A stretch of DNA of 64,000 bases, taken from the NCBI GenBank assembly GCA_902605035.1, contig CACLBB010000006.1:1-64000 (forward strand), written 5' to 3'. Below, piece after piece: positions 45,976-55,613 of the stretch. How positions within the stretch are numbered: the stretch's first letter is position 1; every line of letters starts with the position of its first letter. The stretch is from an uncultured Pelagibacteraceae bacterium (lineage in GTDB: Bacteria; Pseudomonadota; Alphaproteobacteria; Pelagibacterales; Pelagibacteraceae). A model generated the notes under the pieces. That model had not been told where the DNA came from, did no database searches, and saw only the letters and a list, made by a program, of their open reading frames with translations. Both the position numbers and the translations under genes were made by a program.

Positions 45976-47418
45976 TTATCTTTCAATAACTAAAGTATCT
46001 TTTGATCCACCACCCTGCGAACTATTAACAATCGTACTTCCTTTTTTAAGTGCAACTCTTGTTAATCCTCCTGTAGTTACCCAAGAAGTTTTACCAGCTA
46101 AGATGAAGGGCCTTAAATCTAAATGCCTTGGTTGAATTCCTTCTTCTGAAATTGTTGGCGTAGTAGAAAGTATCTCTAGTGGCTGAGCAATATAATCTTC
46201 TGGTTTAGATTTAATTTTATCTATCATTTTATTTCTCTCGTCTTTGGATGACTTTGGTCCGATTAATATTCCATTTCCACCTGATCCGTTTGTTGGTTTT
46301 ACTACAAGCTTTGAAATATTTTCAATTACATGATCTTTATGAATTTTTTTTCTACATAAAAAAGTTTGAACCTGTTTTAATTTTGGTTCTTCATCCAAAT
46401 AAAACTTTATCATCTTATCTACATAAGAGTAGATAGCTTTGTCATCTGCTATTCCTGTACCTGGGGCATTTACAATTCCTATATTCCCCTTTCTCCAGCA
46501 TTTAAATAATCCTGGCACACCTAGCACTGAATGTTTATAAAAAACTTTCGGATCTATAAAATTATCATCTATTCTTCTATAAATACAATCAACTTTAAGA
46601 GGGCCTTTTACAGTTTTTAAAAAAACAAAGTCTTTTTCTACAAATAAGTCTTTACCTTCAACTAAAGCTATCCCCATTTGTTCAGCAAGAAATTTATGCT
46701 CAAAATATGCAGAATTATAAATTCCTGGAGTAAGCACACACATATGAGGGTTTTTAGTTCTTCTTGGAATGCATTCAAGCATGCAATGATATAATTTATT
46801 CGGGTATTGGTGAACTGATGCAACTTTATATTTAGTAAATAATTCTGGAAAAACATCTCTCATTACCATGCGATTTTCTAACATATACGAAACCCCTGAA
46901 GGTACCCTCAGATTATCTTCGAGAACCTTAAATTCACCATCAATATTTCTTATTAAATCTACTCCAGAAATATTAGCCCAAGCTTTATATTTTGGAGAAA
47001 AACCATAACACTCTCTTAAATAGTAAGGAGAATTAAAAACTAGTTCCTCAGGAATAATATTATCTTTAAAAATTTTTCTATCATTATAAACATCATCTAT
47101 AAAAAGATTCAAAGCTTTTACCCTCTGCAATAATCCCTTTGAAACTTTGGCCCAATCCTTCTTAAGAATTATTCTGGGTATAATATCCAGAGGCCATTTT
47201 TTTTCGTGAAGTTTTTTACCGGACTCATAGACTCTAAAATTTATACCCCGAGCGCTTATCGTACTAGCACAATTTTTTTCTATCTCATTTAATTTCTTAA
47301 TACCGTGTCTTTCTAAGATATGAGAGATTATTATTGCTTGTCTTCGTAATTTACGGTCCGTATTGAGATACTCGTCATAAGTCTTTTTAGAGTCGTATTT
47401 TTTCCACAAATTGTCCAT
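45976..47418 (-). CDS. Circularly permuted ATP-grasp protein
   Basis: A 480-residue protein of the circularly permuted ATP-grasp type 2 family. Typical segments are RDVFPELFTKYKVASVHQYPNKLYHCMLECIPR, LTPGIYNSAYFEHKFLAEQMGIALVEGKDLFV, DCIYRRIDDNFIDP, NAPGTGIADDKAIYSYVDKMI and VVKPTNGSGGNGILIGP, the last being the glycine-rich ATP loop. ATP-grasp enzymes form amide or peptide-like bonds; the substrate here is unknown. In many bacteria this family clusters with alpha-E, transglutaminase-like and Anbu genes. Here Anbu is divergent, 105 bp away, and the other two are missing. Confidence 0.87.
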   Translation of the reverse strand: MDNLWKKYDSKKTYDEYLNTDRKLRRQAIIISHILERHGIKKLNEIEKNCASTISARGINFRVYESGKKLHEKKWPLDIIPRIILKKDWAKVSKGLLQRVKALNLFIDDVYNDRKIFKDNIIPEELVFNSPYYLRECYGFSPKYKAWANISGVDLIRNIDGEFKVLEDNLRVPSGVSYMLENRMVMRDVFPELFTKYKVASVHQYPNKLYHCMLECIPRRTKNPHMCVLTPGIYNSAYFEHKFLAEQMGIALVEGKDLFVEKDFVFLKTVKGPLKVDCIYRRIDDNFIDPKVFYKHSVLGVPGLFKCWRKGNIGIVNAPGTGIADDKAIYSYVDKMIKFYLDEEPKLKQVQTFLCRKKIHKDHVIENISKLVVKPTNGSGGNGILIGPKSSKDERNKMIDKIKSKPEDYIAQPLEILSTTPTISEEGIQPRHLDLRPFILAGKTSWVTTGGLTRVALKKGSTIVNSSQGGGSKDTLVIER

Positions 47419-47523
47419 ATTAAGATTCTTTATAATTTGACAAGTTTATCAAATGCACAAATTAGATAGTAGGTATGATAATAAAGAATTGAATAATCAA
47501 TTATTTTTAAATAATAATCAACT

Positions 47524-48249
47524 ATGACATATTGCGTAGGCATTAAAACTAATGAAGGTATAGTCTTAGCCTCAGATTCTAGGACAAATGCTGGTTTAGA
47601 TAACGTTAATATATATTCTAAAATGCTTACATACGATGTTGGAGATAGAACTGTTATTATTGTTACTTCAGGGAACCTAGGAACATCTCAGGCAGTATTT
47701 AAATCTATAGAAAAAGATATTAAAGATAAAAATACTTCTGTTAGTCTAAATACTTGTAAAGATTTCGAACAAATTGCATCTTATATCGGCAAACTTAATA
47801 CAAAACACTCTTCACCAGACGGCATTAACACTGACAGTTTAGTATTGGGATCTACATTTATTATAGGAGGACAAATACGGGGACAAGATTTAGAGTTATA
47901 TATGGTTTATCCTCAAGGAAATTATATTAGACCAGCAGACAGTAAGCCTTATTTGGTTATTGGTGAAGTGAAATATGGTAAACCAATCCTCGATAGAGTT
48001 ATCACTCCAAATGTTTCAATTGGTGATGCTTCAAGATGTGCTTTAATTTCAATGGACTCGACACTTAAAAGTGATTTAACGGTCGGTCCTCCTATTGATA
48101 TAGCCGTCTACAAAAAAGATCAGCCAAAAATATCTTATCTTAAATGCCTAAATACTAGTGATGCAGACTATTCTAAAGTTTGTAATCAGTGGTCAGAAAA
48201 AGTATTACAAGTGTTTGATACTTTTCCAAAGTTTGACTGGGAAAAATAA
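47524..48249 (+). CDS. Anbu-type proteasome-like peptidase
   Basis: A 241-residue Ntn-hydrolase of the ancestral beta-subunit (Anbu) family, relatives of proteasome beta subunits. It begins MTYCVGIKTNEGIVLASDSRTNAG: Thr2 becomes the nucleophile after methionine removal, and SDSRTNAG supplies the partner aspartate. GDASRCALISMDSTLKSDLTVGPPIDIAVYKKD is also characteristic. Its target is unknown. The divergent ATP-grasp gene is a known functional partner in other bacteria. Confidence 0.9.
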   Translation: MTYCVGIKTNEGIVLASDSRTNAGLDNVNIYSKMLTYDVGDRTVIIVTSGNLGTSQAVFKSIEKDIKDKNTSVSLNTCKDFEQIASYIGKLNTKHSSPDGINTDSLVLGSTFIIGGQIRGQDLELYMVYPQGNYIRPADSKPYLVIGEVKYGKPILDRVITPNVSIGDASRCALISMDSTLKSDLTVGPPIDIAVYKKDQPKISYLKCLNTSDADYSKVCNQWSEKVLQVFDTFPKFDWEK

Positions 48250-48271
48250 ACTCCAAACTTTAATAAATCAT

Positions 48272-49279
48272 TTAAGCAAAAACTTCACCCCATGTTCCTC
48301 TTGTTGAAGCTTTAGAGTATTCTGTAGCTCTGCCTTCAAAGAAGTTCATGTGTTCTACACCGTTAAGCATAGTATCTAACCATGTTAAAGGGTTTTTCTT
48401 AACATCATAAATTGGATCAAGGCCCAATTGCTCAAGTCTTCTGTTCCCAATAAATCTGATGTACTGCTTAATCTCATTTGCTGTTAAACCCTCTAAAGGT
48501 CCCATTTGAAAAGCTAAATCTATAAATGCATCTTCATGCGTTACAATTGTTTTGCAAGCATCAACGATTTCTTTTTTAAGTTTATCGTTCCAAATTTGTG
48601 GTTCCTCTTTTACAAAATCTCTAAATAGTCTAATCATAGAATTACAATGCAAAGTTTCATCTCTTACTGACCAAGTTACAATTTGGCCCATCCCTTTCAT
48701 TTTATTAAATCTTGGAAAGTTTAATAAGATTGCGAAACTTGCGAACAGTTGCAAACCTTCTGTGAAAGCTGAAAACACTGCCATCGTCATTGCAATGTTA
48801 TGTTTTGATTTTACATCAAAGCCTTGCATGTAATCGTACTTATCTTTCATTTCTTTGTATTGTAAAAAAGCTGAGTACTCTGTTTCAGGCATTCCAATTG
48901 TATCTAAGAGATGAGAGTAAGCAGCAATATGAACTGTCTCCATTGCGGCGAAGGCTGTCATCATCATTAAAACTTCAGTTGGTTTAAAAACTGTTGTGTA
49001 ATGTCTTAAATAACAGTTGTTAACCTCAACGTCAGCTTGAGTAAAAAATCTAAAAATATGTGTTAAAAGATTTTTTTCTTCTTTTGTTAAGTTTTTTTGC
49101 CAATCTCTAACATCGTCCCCAAGAGGAACTTCCTCTGGCAACCAATGAATTCTTTGTTGTGTTAACCAAGCATCATAACACCATGGGTATCTGAATGGTT
49201 TATAAACAGGGTTTTCAACTAGTAAACCCATTTTTTTTGGTTGAATTATTCCTGGTTTAACTTTTTCTGCTACTGACAT
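48272..49279 (-). CDS. nrdB: Ribonucleotide reductase beta subunit, class I
   Basis: A 335-residue diiron subunit that generates the radical for deoxynucleotide synthesis. Metal ligands and radical tyrosine are visible in FAAMETVHIAAYSHLL (E-x-x-H-x-x-x-Y), with further ligands in FTEGLQLFASFA and VRDETLHCNSMIRLF. The track start at 49288 is a GTG. The ATG at 49279 (MSVAEKVKPG) is preceded at the right distance by GAGGAG, a site that lies within the last codons of nrdA, so the two genes overlap by ten bases. Confidence 0.94.
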   Translation of the reverse strand: MSVAEKVKPGIIQPKKMGLLVENPVYKPFRYPWCYDAWLTQQRIHWLPEEVPLGDDVRDWQKNLTKEEKNLLTHIFRFFTQADVEVNNCYLRHYTTVFKPTEVLMMMTAFAAMETVHIAAYSHLLDTIGMPETEYSAFLQYKEMKDKYDYMQGFDVKSKHNIAMTMAVFSAFTEGLQLFASFAILLNFPRFNKMKGMGQIVTWSVRDETLHCNSMIRLFRDFVKEEPQIWNDKLKKEIVDACKTIVTHEDAFIDLAFQMGPLEGLTANEIKQYIRFIGNRRLEQLGLDPIYDVKKNPLTWLDTMLNGVEHMNFFEGRATEYSKASTRGTWGEVFA

Positions 49280-51219
49280 GATAAACACTCCTCATAATTG
49301 TTATCTTTATTATTTGATTCATTCGATTTCGAATAAACATTTTTCGTCACATCTGTTGATGATCCTACTTCTACATTTTCAGCCCTTTGAATAGATTTTG
49401 ATCTGCAATAATAAAGGCTTTTAAGTCCTTTTTTCCAGGCTTGAAAATGAATATCGTGAAGTTCTTTTTTATGAATATCTGCTGGTACAAAGACATTTAT
49501 TGATTGTGCTTGTGAAATATGAGGTGTTCTATCTGCTCCTAGTTCAACAATCCATCTTTGATCAATTTCAAAAGCGGTTTTGAAAGTATCTTTTTCTTCT
49601 GCTGTTAAAAAATCTAGATGAGAAACTGATCCTTGATTAGTTGTTATGGATGACCAAACTGAATCTGTGTCCTTTTTGTACTTTTGAAGTATCTTTTTTA
49701 AATATTTGTTTCTTACATTAAAAGACCCTGATAAAGTTTTATGAGTATAGCTATTTGCTGCGATAGGTTCAATTCCAGGTGAAGAACCTCCGCAAATAAT
49801 GGAAATGGATGCTGTCGGAGCTATAGCTGTTTTGTTTGAAAATCTTTCCTCGATTCCGTATTCAGCCGCATCTGGACATGCTCCCCTTTCCTCTGCTAAA
49901 GTTTTCGAAGCTAAATCTACTTTTTCTTGAATATTTTTAAATATTTTTTTATTCCAAACCTTGCTCATAACAGAACCAAAAGGAATATTTTTTTGTTGAA
50001 AATATGAATGTAAACCCATTACCCCAAGACCTACACTTCTTTCTCTCATTGCTGAATATTTGGCATGAGCAAACTCTTCTGGGGCTCTTTCAATAAAATC
50101 GGTCATTACGTTATCTAAAAATCTCATGACATCTTCAACGAATTGAGTATTATCTTTCCATTGATCGTATGTATCTATATTAAGAGATGAAAGACAACAA
50201 ACTGCTGTTCTTTGTTTCCCATCATTATCTAGTCCAGTTGGTAATGTTATTTCACTACATAAATTTGACGTTTTAACTTTCAATCCTGCTAATTTATGAT
50301 GTTGGGGTATTTGTCTATTAACTGTGTCTATGTAAACTATGTAAGGCTCGCCAGTCTCTATTCTTGCAGTTAAAAGCCTAATCCATAAGTTTCTTGCAGG
50401 AATAGTTGATTGAACTGAGCCATCATATGGGCTTCTAAGCGCCCACTGACTATCTGTTTCCACTGCTCTCATAAAATCATCAGTGACTAAAACACCATGG
50501 TGTAAATTTAAAGATCTTCTATTTACATCACCACCTGTTGGTCTTCTCATTTCAATAAATTCCTCTATTTCAGGATGATCAATTTGTAAATAACAAGCTG
50601 CTGATCCTCTTCGTAAAGAACCTTGGCTGATTGCTAAAGTTAATGAGTCCATAACTTTTATAAAAGGAATTATTCCAGAAGTTTTTCCAACTTTTCCTAT
50701 TTTCTCACCTATGGATCTTAGATTTCCCCAATAACTTCCTATGCCGCCTCCCCTAGCCGCTAACCAAACATTTTCTTCCCAAAGATCAGTAATTCCTTCG
50801 AGACTATCGTTTGCCTCATTCAAAAAGCATGAGATTGGTAGTCCTCTTTCAGTTCCGCCATTTGATAAAACTGGCGTGGCTGGCATAAACCAGAGGTTAC
50901 TAATATAATTATATATTCTTTGAGCGTGTAAATTATCGTCTGCGTAAACGCTAGCTACTCTTGCAAACAAATCTTGAAAGCTCTCGTTTTGCCCCAAATA
51001 TCTGTCTTTAAGTGTTGCTTTTCCAAAATCAGTAAGATTTACGTCTCTAGATCTGTCAATTTTGATCGTTATACCTTTGTCATTTTGAAATAACTCAGTA
51101 TCACCAGATAATGAAAATAGGTCTGGTTTTTTTGGCCCGTTATTTTTTAGTTCATTTTGGTTCTTATGGTTTATGCTGCCGACAGCTTTCTCTATTGCCA
51201 ATGATACGTTTTTATTCAT
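49270..51219 (-). CDS. nrdA: Ribonucleotide reductase alpha subunit, class I
   Basis: A 649-residue catalytic subunit. Active-site regions include PISCFLNEANDSLEGITD, the SNLCSEITLP segment, MRERSVGLGVMGLHSYFQ, and the C-terminal redox pair in YEECLSCQ. The N-terminal ATP-cone seen in many NrdA proteins is not apparent before KDRYLGQNESFQDLFARVAS, which suggests different or absent allosteric activity control. First gene of nrdA-nrdB, with NrdR-box-like sequences upstream. Confidence 0.94.
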   Translation of the reverse strand: MNKNVSLAIEKAVGSINHKNQNELKNNGPKKPDLFSLSGDTELFQNDKGITIKIDRSRDVNLTDFGKATLKDRYLGQNESFQDLFARVASVYADDNLHAQRIYNYISNLWFMPATPVLSNGGTERGLPISCFLNEANDSLEGITDLWEENVWLAARGGGIGSYWGNLRSIGEKIGKVGKTSGIIPFIKVMDSLTLAISQGSLRRGSAACYLQIDHPEIEEFIEMRRPTGGDVNRRSLNLHHGVLVTDDFMRAVETDSQWALRSPYDGSVQSTIPARNLWIRLLTARIETGEPYIVYIDTVNRQIPQHHKLAGLKVKTSNLCSEITLPTGLDNDGKQRTAVCCLSSLNIDTYDQWKDNTQFVEDVMRFLDNVMTDFIERAPEEFAHAKYSAMRERSVGLGVMGLHSYFQQKNIPFGSVMSKVWNKKIFKNIQEKVDLASKTLAEERGACPDAAEYGIEERFSNKTAIAPTASISIICGGSSPGIEPIAANSYTHKTLSGSFNVRNKYLKKILQKYKKDTDSVWSSITTNQGSVSHLDFLTAEEKDTFKTAFEIDQRWIVELGADRTPHISQAQSINVFVPADIHKKELHDIHFQAWKKGLKSLYYCRSKSIQRAENVEVGSSTDVTKNVYSKSNESNNKDNNYEECLSCQ

Positions 51220-51252
51220 ATTTTCCTTATTTTACTCGATTTGTTAACAAAA

Positions 51253-51302
51253 CAACTATATGTTGTGTTACAGTTATGTTAATATACTATATAACATCGA
51301 AA
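51253..51302. promoter_or_regulatory. nrdR box: Putative pair of NrdR boxes upstream of nrdA
   Basis: CAACTATATGTTGTGT at 51253-51268 fits the NrdR consensus core CwAtATaTwG with one change. A weaker partial match, CTATATAA, starts at 51287, so the two cores are 31 bp apart, the usual three-turn NrdR spacing. The second half-site is poor and AT-rich DNA produces such matches by chance. Confidence 0.5.
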
Positions 51303-51403
51303 TCAATAGAACATTATAAGAACATTTGATTAATTTTGCAAGTGGAAAGTTTTGTTAATAAACATTTAATAACAATTGCTATACTCTTTAATATTTATAC
51401 CTA

Positions 51404-52846
51404 ATGAAAATCAATCCTAACGGTTTTAGAGAATACGATGCAAGATGGATCTTTGAAAAAGAAATCGATATTGAGGGAATCACTAATTTAGGCAAAGGTC
51501 TAGGTACTCAAATAATTGCGCACACAAAAAAAAATAACCCAAGAGTGGTAGTTGGTCATGATTATAGATCATACAGTGAAAAAATTAAAAAAGCTTTAAC
51601 TGATGGTTTGATTTCAACGGGATGTAATATTGAAGATATTGGTTTATCTCTTTCTCCGATGGTTTACTTTGCACAGTTTAATTTAAAATCTGATGCAATA
51701 GCGATGGTAACTGCTAGTCATAATGAAAATGGTTGGACTGGAGTTAAAATGGGTATCAAAAAAGGATTAACACATGCTCCCGAAGAAATGTCTGAGCTAA
51801 AAGATATAACTCTTAATAATAAATTCAAATCAGGTAAAGGCGAATTTAAAAAAATTGATAATTTTAAATATATATATACTCAAGACTTAATTAAAAAAAA
51901 CAAAATAGATAAAAAAATTAAAGCTGTTGTAGCATGTGGAAATGGAACTGCTGGAATATTTGCTCCAGAAATTTTGAGAGGTATAGGTTGTGAAGTAGTT
52001 GAATTAGATTGTGAATTAGACTGGTCTTTCCCAAAATACAATCCAAATCCAGAAGATTTAAAGATGCTTGATGAAATTTCCAAAGTGGTTAAAGAAAATA
52101 ATGCTGATATAGGTTTTGGATTTGATGGTGATGGAGATCGATGCGGTATAATCGATGATAAAGGTAACGAAATATTTTCAGATAAAATTGGTTTATTAAT
52201 CGCCAGAAATATTTCATCAACCTACAAGAATTCAAAATTTATAGTAGATGTAAAATCAACTGGTTTATTTAAAAATGATACAATTCTTAAAAATAATAAA
52301 TGTAAAACTATTTATTGGAAAACTGGTCACTCTCATATCAAAAGAAAAGTAAATATTGAAAAAGCAATCGCTGGTTTTGAAAAAAGCGGACACTTTTTCT
52401 TTAATGAACCTTTAGGATATGGTTACGACGATGGAATAAATTCCGCAATTCAAATATGTCATCTTTTAATAAATCAAAACAAAAAAATGAGTGATATTTT
52501 TAAAGAATTACCCGTTACTTATCAGTCCCCAACAATGGCTCCTTTTTGTAAAGATGAAGAAAAATATAAAGTTGTTGATATTATAGCTAAAGAAGTTGAA
52601 AAATTAAAACAGAGTAATACTAAAGTCGATGGTAAATTCATTAAGGATATATTGAAAGTAAATGGAGTGAGATTTTCTCTAGAAGATGGATCCTGGGGTT
52701 TGATTAGAGCTTCCTCAAATAAACCATCTTTAGTAGTTGTTACAGAAAGTACAACTTCTGAAGATAGAAAGAAAAAGATATTTGAATTTATAGATGGTCT
52801 ACTTCAAAGAACTGGAAAAATTGGAGAATATGACCAAAAGATTTAA
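51404..52846 (+). CDS. Phosphomannomutase/phosphoglucomutase
   Basis: A 480-residue alpha-D-phosphohexomutase. The start NPNGFREYDARWIFEKEID is the sugar-mutase opening, VTASHNENGWTGVKMG holds the phosphoserine, GFDGDGDRCGIID the magnesium loop, and GFEKSGHFFF the sugar-binding loop. It interconverts mannose or glucose 6- and 1-phosphates for surface-sugar nucleotides (AlgC/ManB type). It ends five bases from the convergent B12-binding-like gene. Confidence 0.92.
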   Translation: MKINPNGFREYDARWIFEKEIDIEGITNLGKGLGTQIIAHTKKNNPRVVVGHDYRSYSEKIKKALTDGLISTGCNIEDIGLSLSPMVYFAQFNLKSDAIAMVTASHNENGWTGVKMGIKKGLTHAPEEMSELKDITLNNKFKSGKGEFKKIDNFKYIYTQDLIKKNKIDKKIKAVVACGNGTAGIFAPEILRGIGCEVVELDCELDWSFPKYNPNPEDLKMLDEISKVVKENNADIGFGFDGDGDRCGIIDDKGNEIFSDKIGLLIARNISSTYKNSKFIVDVKSTGLFKNDTILKNNKCKTIYWKTGHSHIKRKVNIEKAIAGFEKSGHFFFNEPLGYGYDDGINSAIQICHLLINQNKKMSDIFKELPVTYQSPTMAPFCKDEEKYKVVDIIAKEVEKLKQSNTKVDGKFIKDILKVNGVRFSLEDGSWGLIRASSNKPSLVVVTESTTSEDRKKKIFEFIDGLLQRTGKIGEYDQKI

Positions 52847-52851
52847 ATAAT

Positions 52852-53784
52852 TTAAGATTTTATAGAGTCAAAAAAATTAACCCAAGCTTTATTTTTGTGA
52901 CGATAATCAAAATTATTTGGGTGTATAATTTCACATAAAATTTCAATAGACTCGACTAAACGAGGTCCTGGTCTATTAAAATATTGATTACCATCGGTTA
53001 TATAAAAATTTTTATTCTTGAAAGCTCTAAGATTTTTCCATTTATCATTTTTTTTGATCAACTCATCAACGTCATGTTTTGTTTGTTTTAAATTAAAGCC
53101 ACAAGGGATAAAAATAATAAAATCAGGATCGTATTCAATAATGTTTTCAAATTTTATCCAATGTGAATCTGACCCTTTTTTTCCTAAAACATCTTTACCA
53201 CCGGCAATTTCTATCATTTCAGGCATCCAATTACCTGCAACCATCAACGGCTCAGACCACTCTATACAAAGAATTTTTGGTTTTTTTAATTCAGATGAAA
53301 TGATCTGAATATTTTGTATCCTTTTTTTTAATCCATTAATGAGTTTTTTTGTTTTAGTAGAATTAATATTAAGATTATTTGCAACTCTTTCTAGATCATC
53401 AAAAACTTCTTTAAGAGTATTTGGTTGTAAAGAAATAATTTTTGTTTTTGGCCCTAAGTGTTCTTTTGTAATGTTTTCTACATGTGAGAAACTGACTGCA
53501 CAAACTTCACAATGAGCCTGAGTAACTATGAAATCTGGGTCAAGATCTTTAAGTTTCTCTATATTAACTTTATAAACTGAAAGCGATTTCTCTAGAATAG
53601 ACTCAATTTGTTGATGAATTTCTTTGCTTGAACCATCAACTTTTATCTTTGGCTCAGTGAGTTTAACAATGTTAGATAAATCTTTAGGGTAATCACATTC
53701 ATGAGATTTTCCAACGATGTTATTTTTTTTTCCAAAAAAAGCTACAATTTCGGTCGCGCTAGGTATAAGTGTTACAATTTTCAT
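52852..53784 (-). CDS. BtuF-like cobalamin/metallophore-binding-fold protein
   Basis: A 310-residue protein of the periplasmic-binding family 2 fold (BtuF/FecB-like). MKIVTLIPSATEIVAFFGKKNNIVGKSHECDYP and WIKFENIIEYDPDFIIFIPCGFNL are typical of the ABC-type cobalamin-binding group. It has no signal peptide and no lipobox, so a cytoplasmic or non-classical location is likely, as in the soluble homologs of this group. No B12 ABC permease lies nearby. The segment TQAHCEVCAVSF is conserved in the group. Function is inferred from fold only. Confidence 0.75.
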   Translation of the reverse strand: MKIVTLIPSATEIVAFFGKKNNIVGKSHECDYPKDLSNIVKLTEPKIKVDGSSKEIHQQIESILEKSLSVYKVNIEKLKDLDPDFIVTQAHCEVCAVSFSHVENITKEHLGPKTKIISLQPNTLKEVFDDLERVANNLNINSTKTKKLINGLKKRIQNIQIISSELKKPKILCIEWSEPLMVAGNWMPEMIEIAGGKDVLGKKGSDSHWIKFENIIEYDPDFIIFIPCGFNLKQTKHDVDELIKKNDKWKNLRAFKNKNFYITDGNQYFNRPGPRLVESIEILCEIIHPNNFDYRHKNKAWVNFFDSIKS

Positions 53785-53793
53785 CTTTTAAAA

Positions 53794-54624
53794 TTAAAGT
53801 TTGAAGTACTCATACAAAAATCTTGTTCCTATAACTACTAAAAATAGCCCAAAATATTTTGTCATTTTCTTTTTGTTAATTTTATGGCTTGCCTTAGCTC
53901 CTAACCTAGCCATAAAAGCGGTGATTGGAAAAAATATTAAAAAGGCGGGAATGTTTAGAAAGCCAACACTGAAAGGCAGATTTGCATTTAAATAAGATCC
54001 AGAGATCAAAAAACCAACAGCTCCAAATAATGCTATGACAAAACCGATAGCAGCCGCACTGCCTATAGCTTTATTGATGGGGTAACCAAAAAATTTTAAG
54101 ATTGGAACATTCATTACTGCTCCTCCTATTCCCATTGGTGCTGAAATGAAACCACTGATTACACCTGACAATCCTTTTGCTAATAATCCCATTTTTATTT
54201 CAATATTTTCTTCTTTCTCTTTAAGAAACAATAAATAGAAAGCCAAAATATAAACGACTATCGTAAAAAATAAAATTAAAGGTTTTGTTTTTAAACTTGC
54301 AGCTAAAATCGTGCCTAAAATAACTCCACTTGCAACAAAAAAACCATAGCCTTTTACAATACCAAAATCTACGGCTTTGTGCTGATGGTGAGTTAAAACA
54401 GAAACTATTGAAGTTGGAATTATAATTCCAAATGATGTACCTACTGCTAGGTGCATTAGATAAGCTGGTTCAATTCCAGATGCACTGAAAATATAAAATA
54501 AAATAGGAACGGTAATTAAACCTCCTCCAATGCCGAATAGTCCTGCAGCAAATCCCGCAGGAATTGCTGTTATTATCATTATAAAAATTAAATAGATGAT
54601 TTCTGATTGAGATAGAATATCCAA
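53794..54624 (-). CDS. TauE/SafE family anion permease
   Basis: A 276-residue membrane protein with eight or so hydrophobic helices. AGFAAGLFGIGGGLITVPILFYIF and SGFISAPMGIGGAVMNVPILKFFGYPINKAIGSAAAIGF are the two inverted halves typical of the family, which exports or imports sulfite, sulfonates or similar anions. Substrate unknown. Two bases separate its stop from the end of dusA upstream, so it is probably in the rpoZ-dusA-tauE run. Confidence 0.88.
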   Translation of the reverse strand: MDILSQSEIIYLIFIMIITAIPAGFAAGLFGIGGGLITVPILFYIFSASGIEPAYLMHLAVGTSFGIIIPTSIVSVLTHHQHKAVDFGIVKGYGFFVASGVILGTILAASLKTKPLILFFTIVVYILAFYLLFLKEKEENIEIKMGLLAKGLSGVISGFISAPMGIGGAVMNVPILKFFGYPINKAIGSAAAIGFVIALFGAVGFLISGSYLNANLPFSVGFLNIPAFLIFFPITAFMARLGAKASHKINKKKMTKYFGLFLVVIGTRFLYEYFKL

Positions 54625-54626
54625 AA

Positions 54627-55610
54627 TTATCTTTCTATAGAAACTGGATTTGTTTTTTTAACCTGATCCATTATATGATTAACTTTTTGAAGATCAGCAT
54701 CTCTAATACACATATTTTTTGAAAGATATTGTTTCCAGAGCTTAGAGCCATTTTGACCATGAAATAAACCAACAGTATGTCTCATAATATGATTTAATTG
54801 TGTTCCTTTAGATGTTTCCTCCTGAATATAAGGAATTAAATTTTCCATGACTTCAGTTCTTGTTGGAACATTTTTGTTACCAAATACTTCCTTTTCTATA
54901 TCTGCTAGAAAATAGGGAGAATGATAAATAGCTCTACCAATCATAACGCCGTCCACTTTTTTCAAATGATCATTAATTTCAGAAATTGTTTTAACACCTC
55001 CATTAATAATAATTTCATTATTTTTAAAGTAATCTTTCAGCTTATAAACAAAATCGTATTTTAATGGTGGGATGTTTAAGTTTTCTTTAGGACTTAATTT
55101 TTTTAGTAAAGCTTTTCTTGCGTGAATAATAAATTTTTGAGAACCTGCGTCCTTGGTCGTTTGAATAAATGATTTTAAAAAATCAAAATTTTCAACATCG
55201 TTATAACCAATTCTGGTTTTAATTGTTATTGGTAATCTGGTTGCTTTGGTCATCGCTTCTATGCATCTAGCTACAAGATTAGGTTCTTGCATTAAACATG
55301 CTCCAAATTTATTCTTTTGTACTTTTTTACTAGGACAGCCTAAATTTAGATTTATTTCTCTGTAACCGTAATCTTCAGAAATTTTGCATGCCTCTGCTAA
55401 TTCTTCAGCGTTCGATCCACCAACTTGAAGTGTTACTGGATTCGATATATTTTTAAATGATAATAATTTATTTCTATCGCCTCTAATAATCGCGTTTGCA
55501 ACAATCATTTGAGTATAGAGATGTACGTTTTTACTGATTAAACTTAAGAAATATATCTCATGTTTGTCAGTGCAATCCATCATTGGCGCAACTGCAACAG
55601 TCTTTATCAT
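54627..55610 (-). CDS. dusA: tRNA-dihydrouridine synthase A
   Basis: A 327-residue flavoenzyme that reduces uridines in the tRNA D-loop. Motifs are VAPMMDCTDKHE, QVGGSNAEELAEACKI, EINLNLGCPSKKVQKNKFGACLMQEP with the active-site cysteine, TIKTRIGY, FIIHARKALLKKLSPKENLNIPPL (DusA-specific) and VDGVMIGRAIYHSPYFL. It follows rpoZ by three bases. Confidence 0.94.
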   Translation of the reverse strand: MIKTVAVAPMMDCTDKHEIYFLSLISKNVHLYTQMIVANAIIRGDRNKLLSFKNISNPVTLQVGGSNAEELAEACKISEDYGYREINLNLGCPSKKVQKNKFGACLMQEPNLVARCIEAMTKATRLPITIKTRIGYNDVENFDFLKSFIQTTKDAGSQKFIIHARKALLKKLSPKENLNIPPLKYDFVYKLKDYFKNNEIIINGGVKTISEINDHLKKVDGVMIGRAIYHSPYFLADIEKEVFGNKNVPTRTEVMENLIPYIQEETSKGTQLNHIMRHTVGLFHGQNGSKLWKQYLSKNMCIRDADLQKVNHIMDQVKKTNPVSIER

Positions 55611-55613
55611 AGT

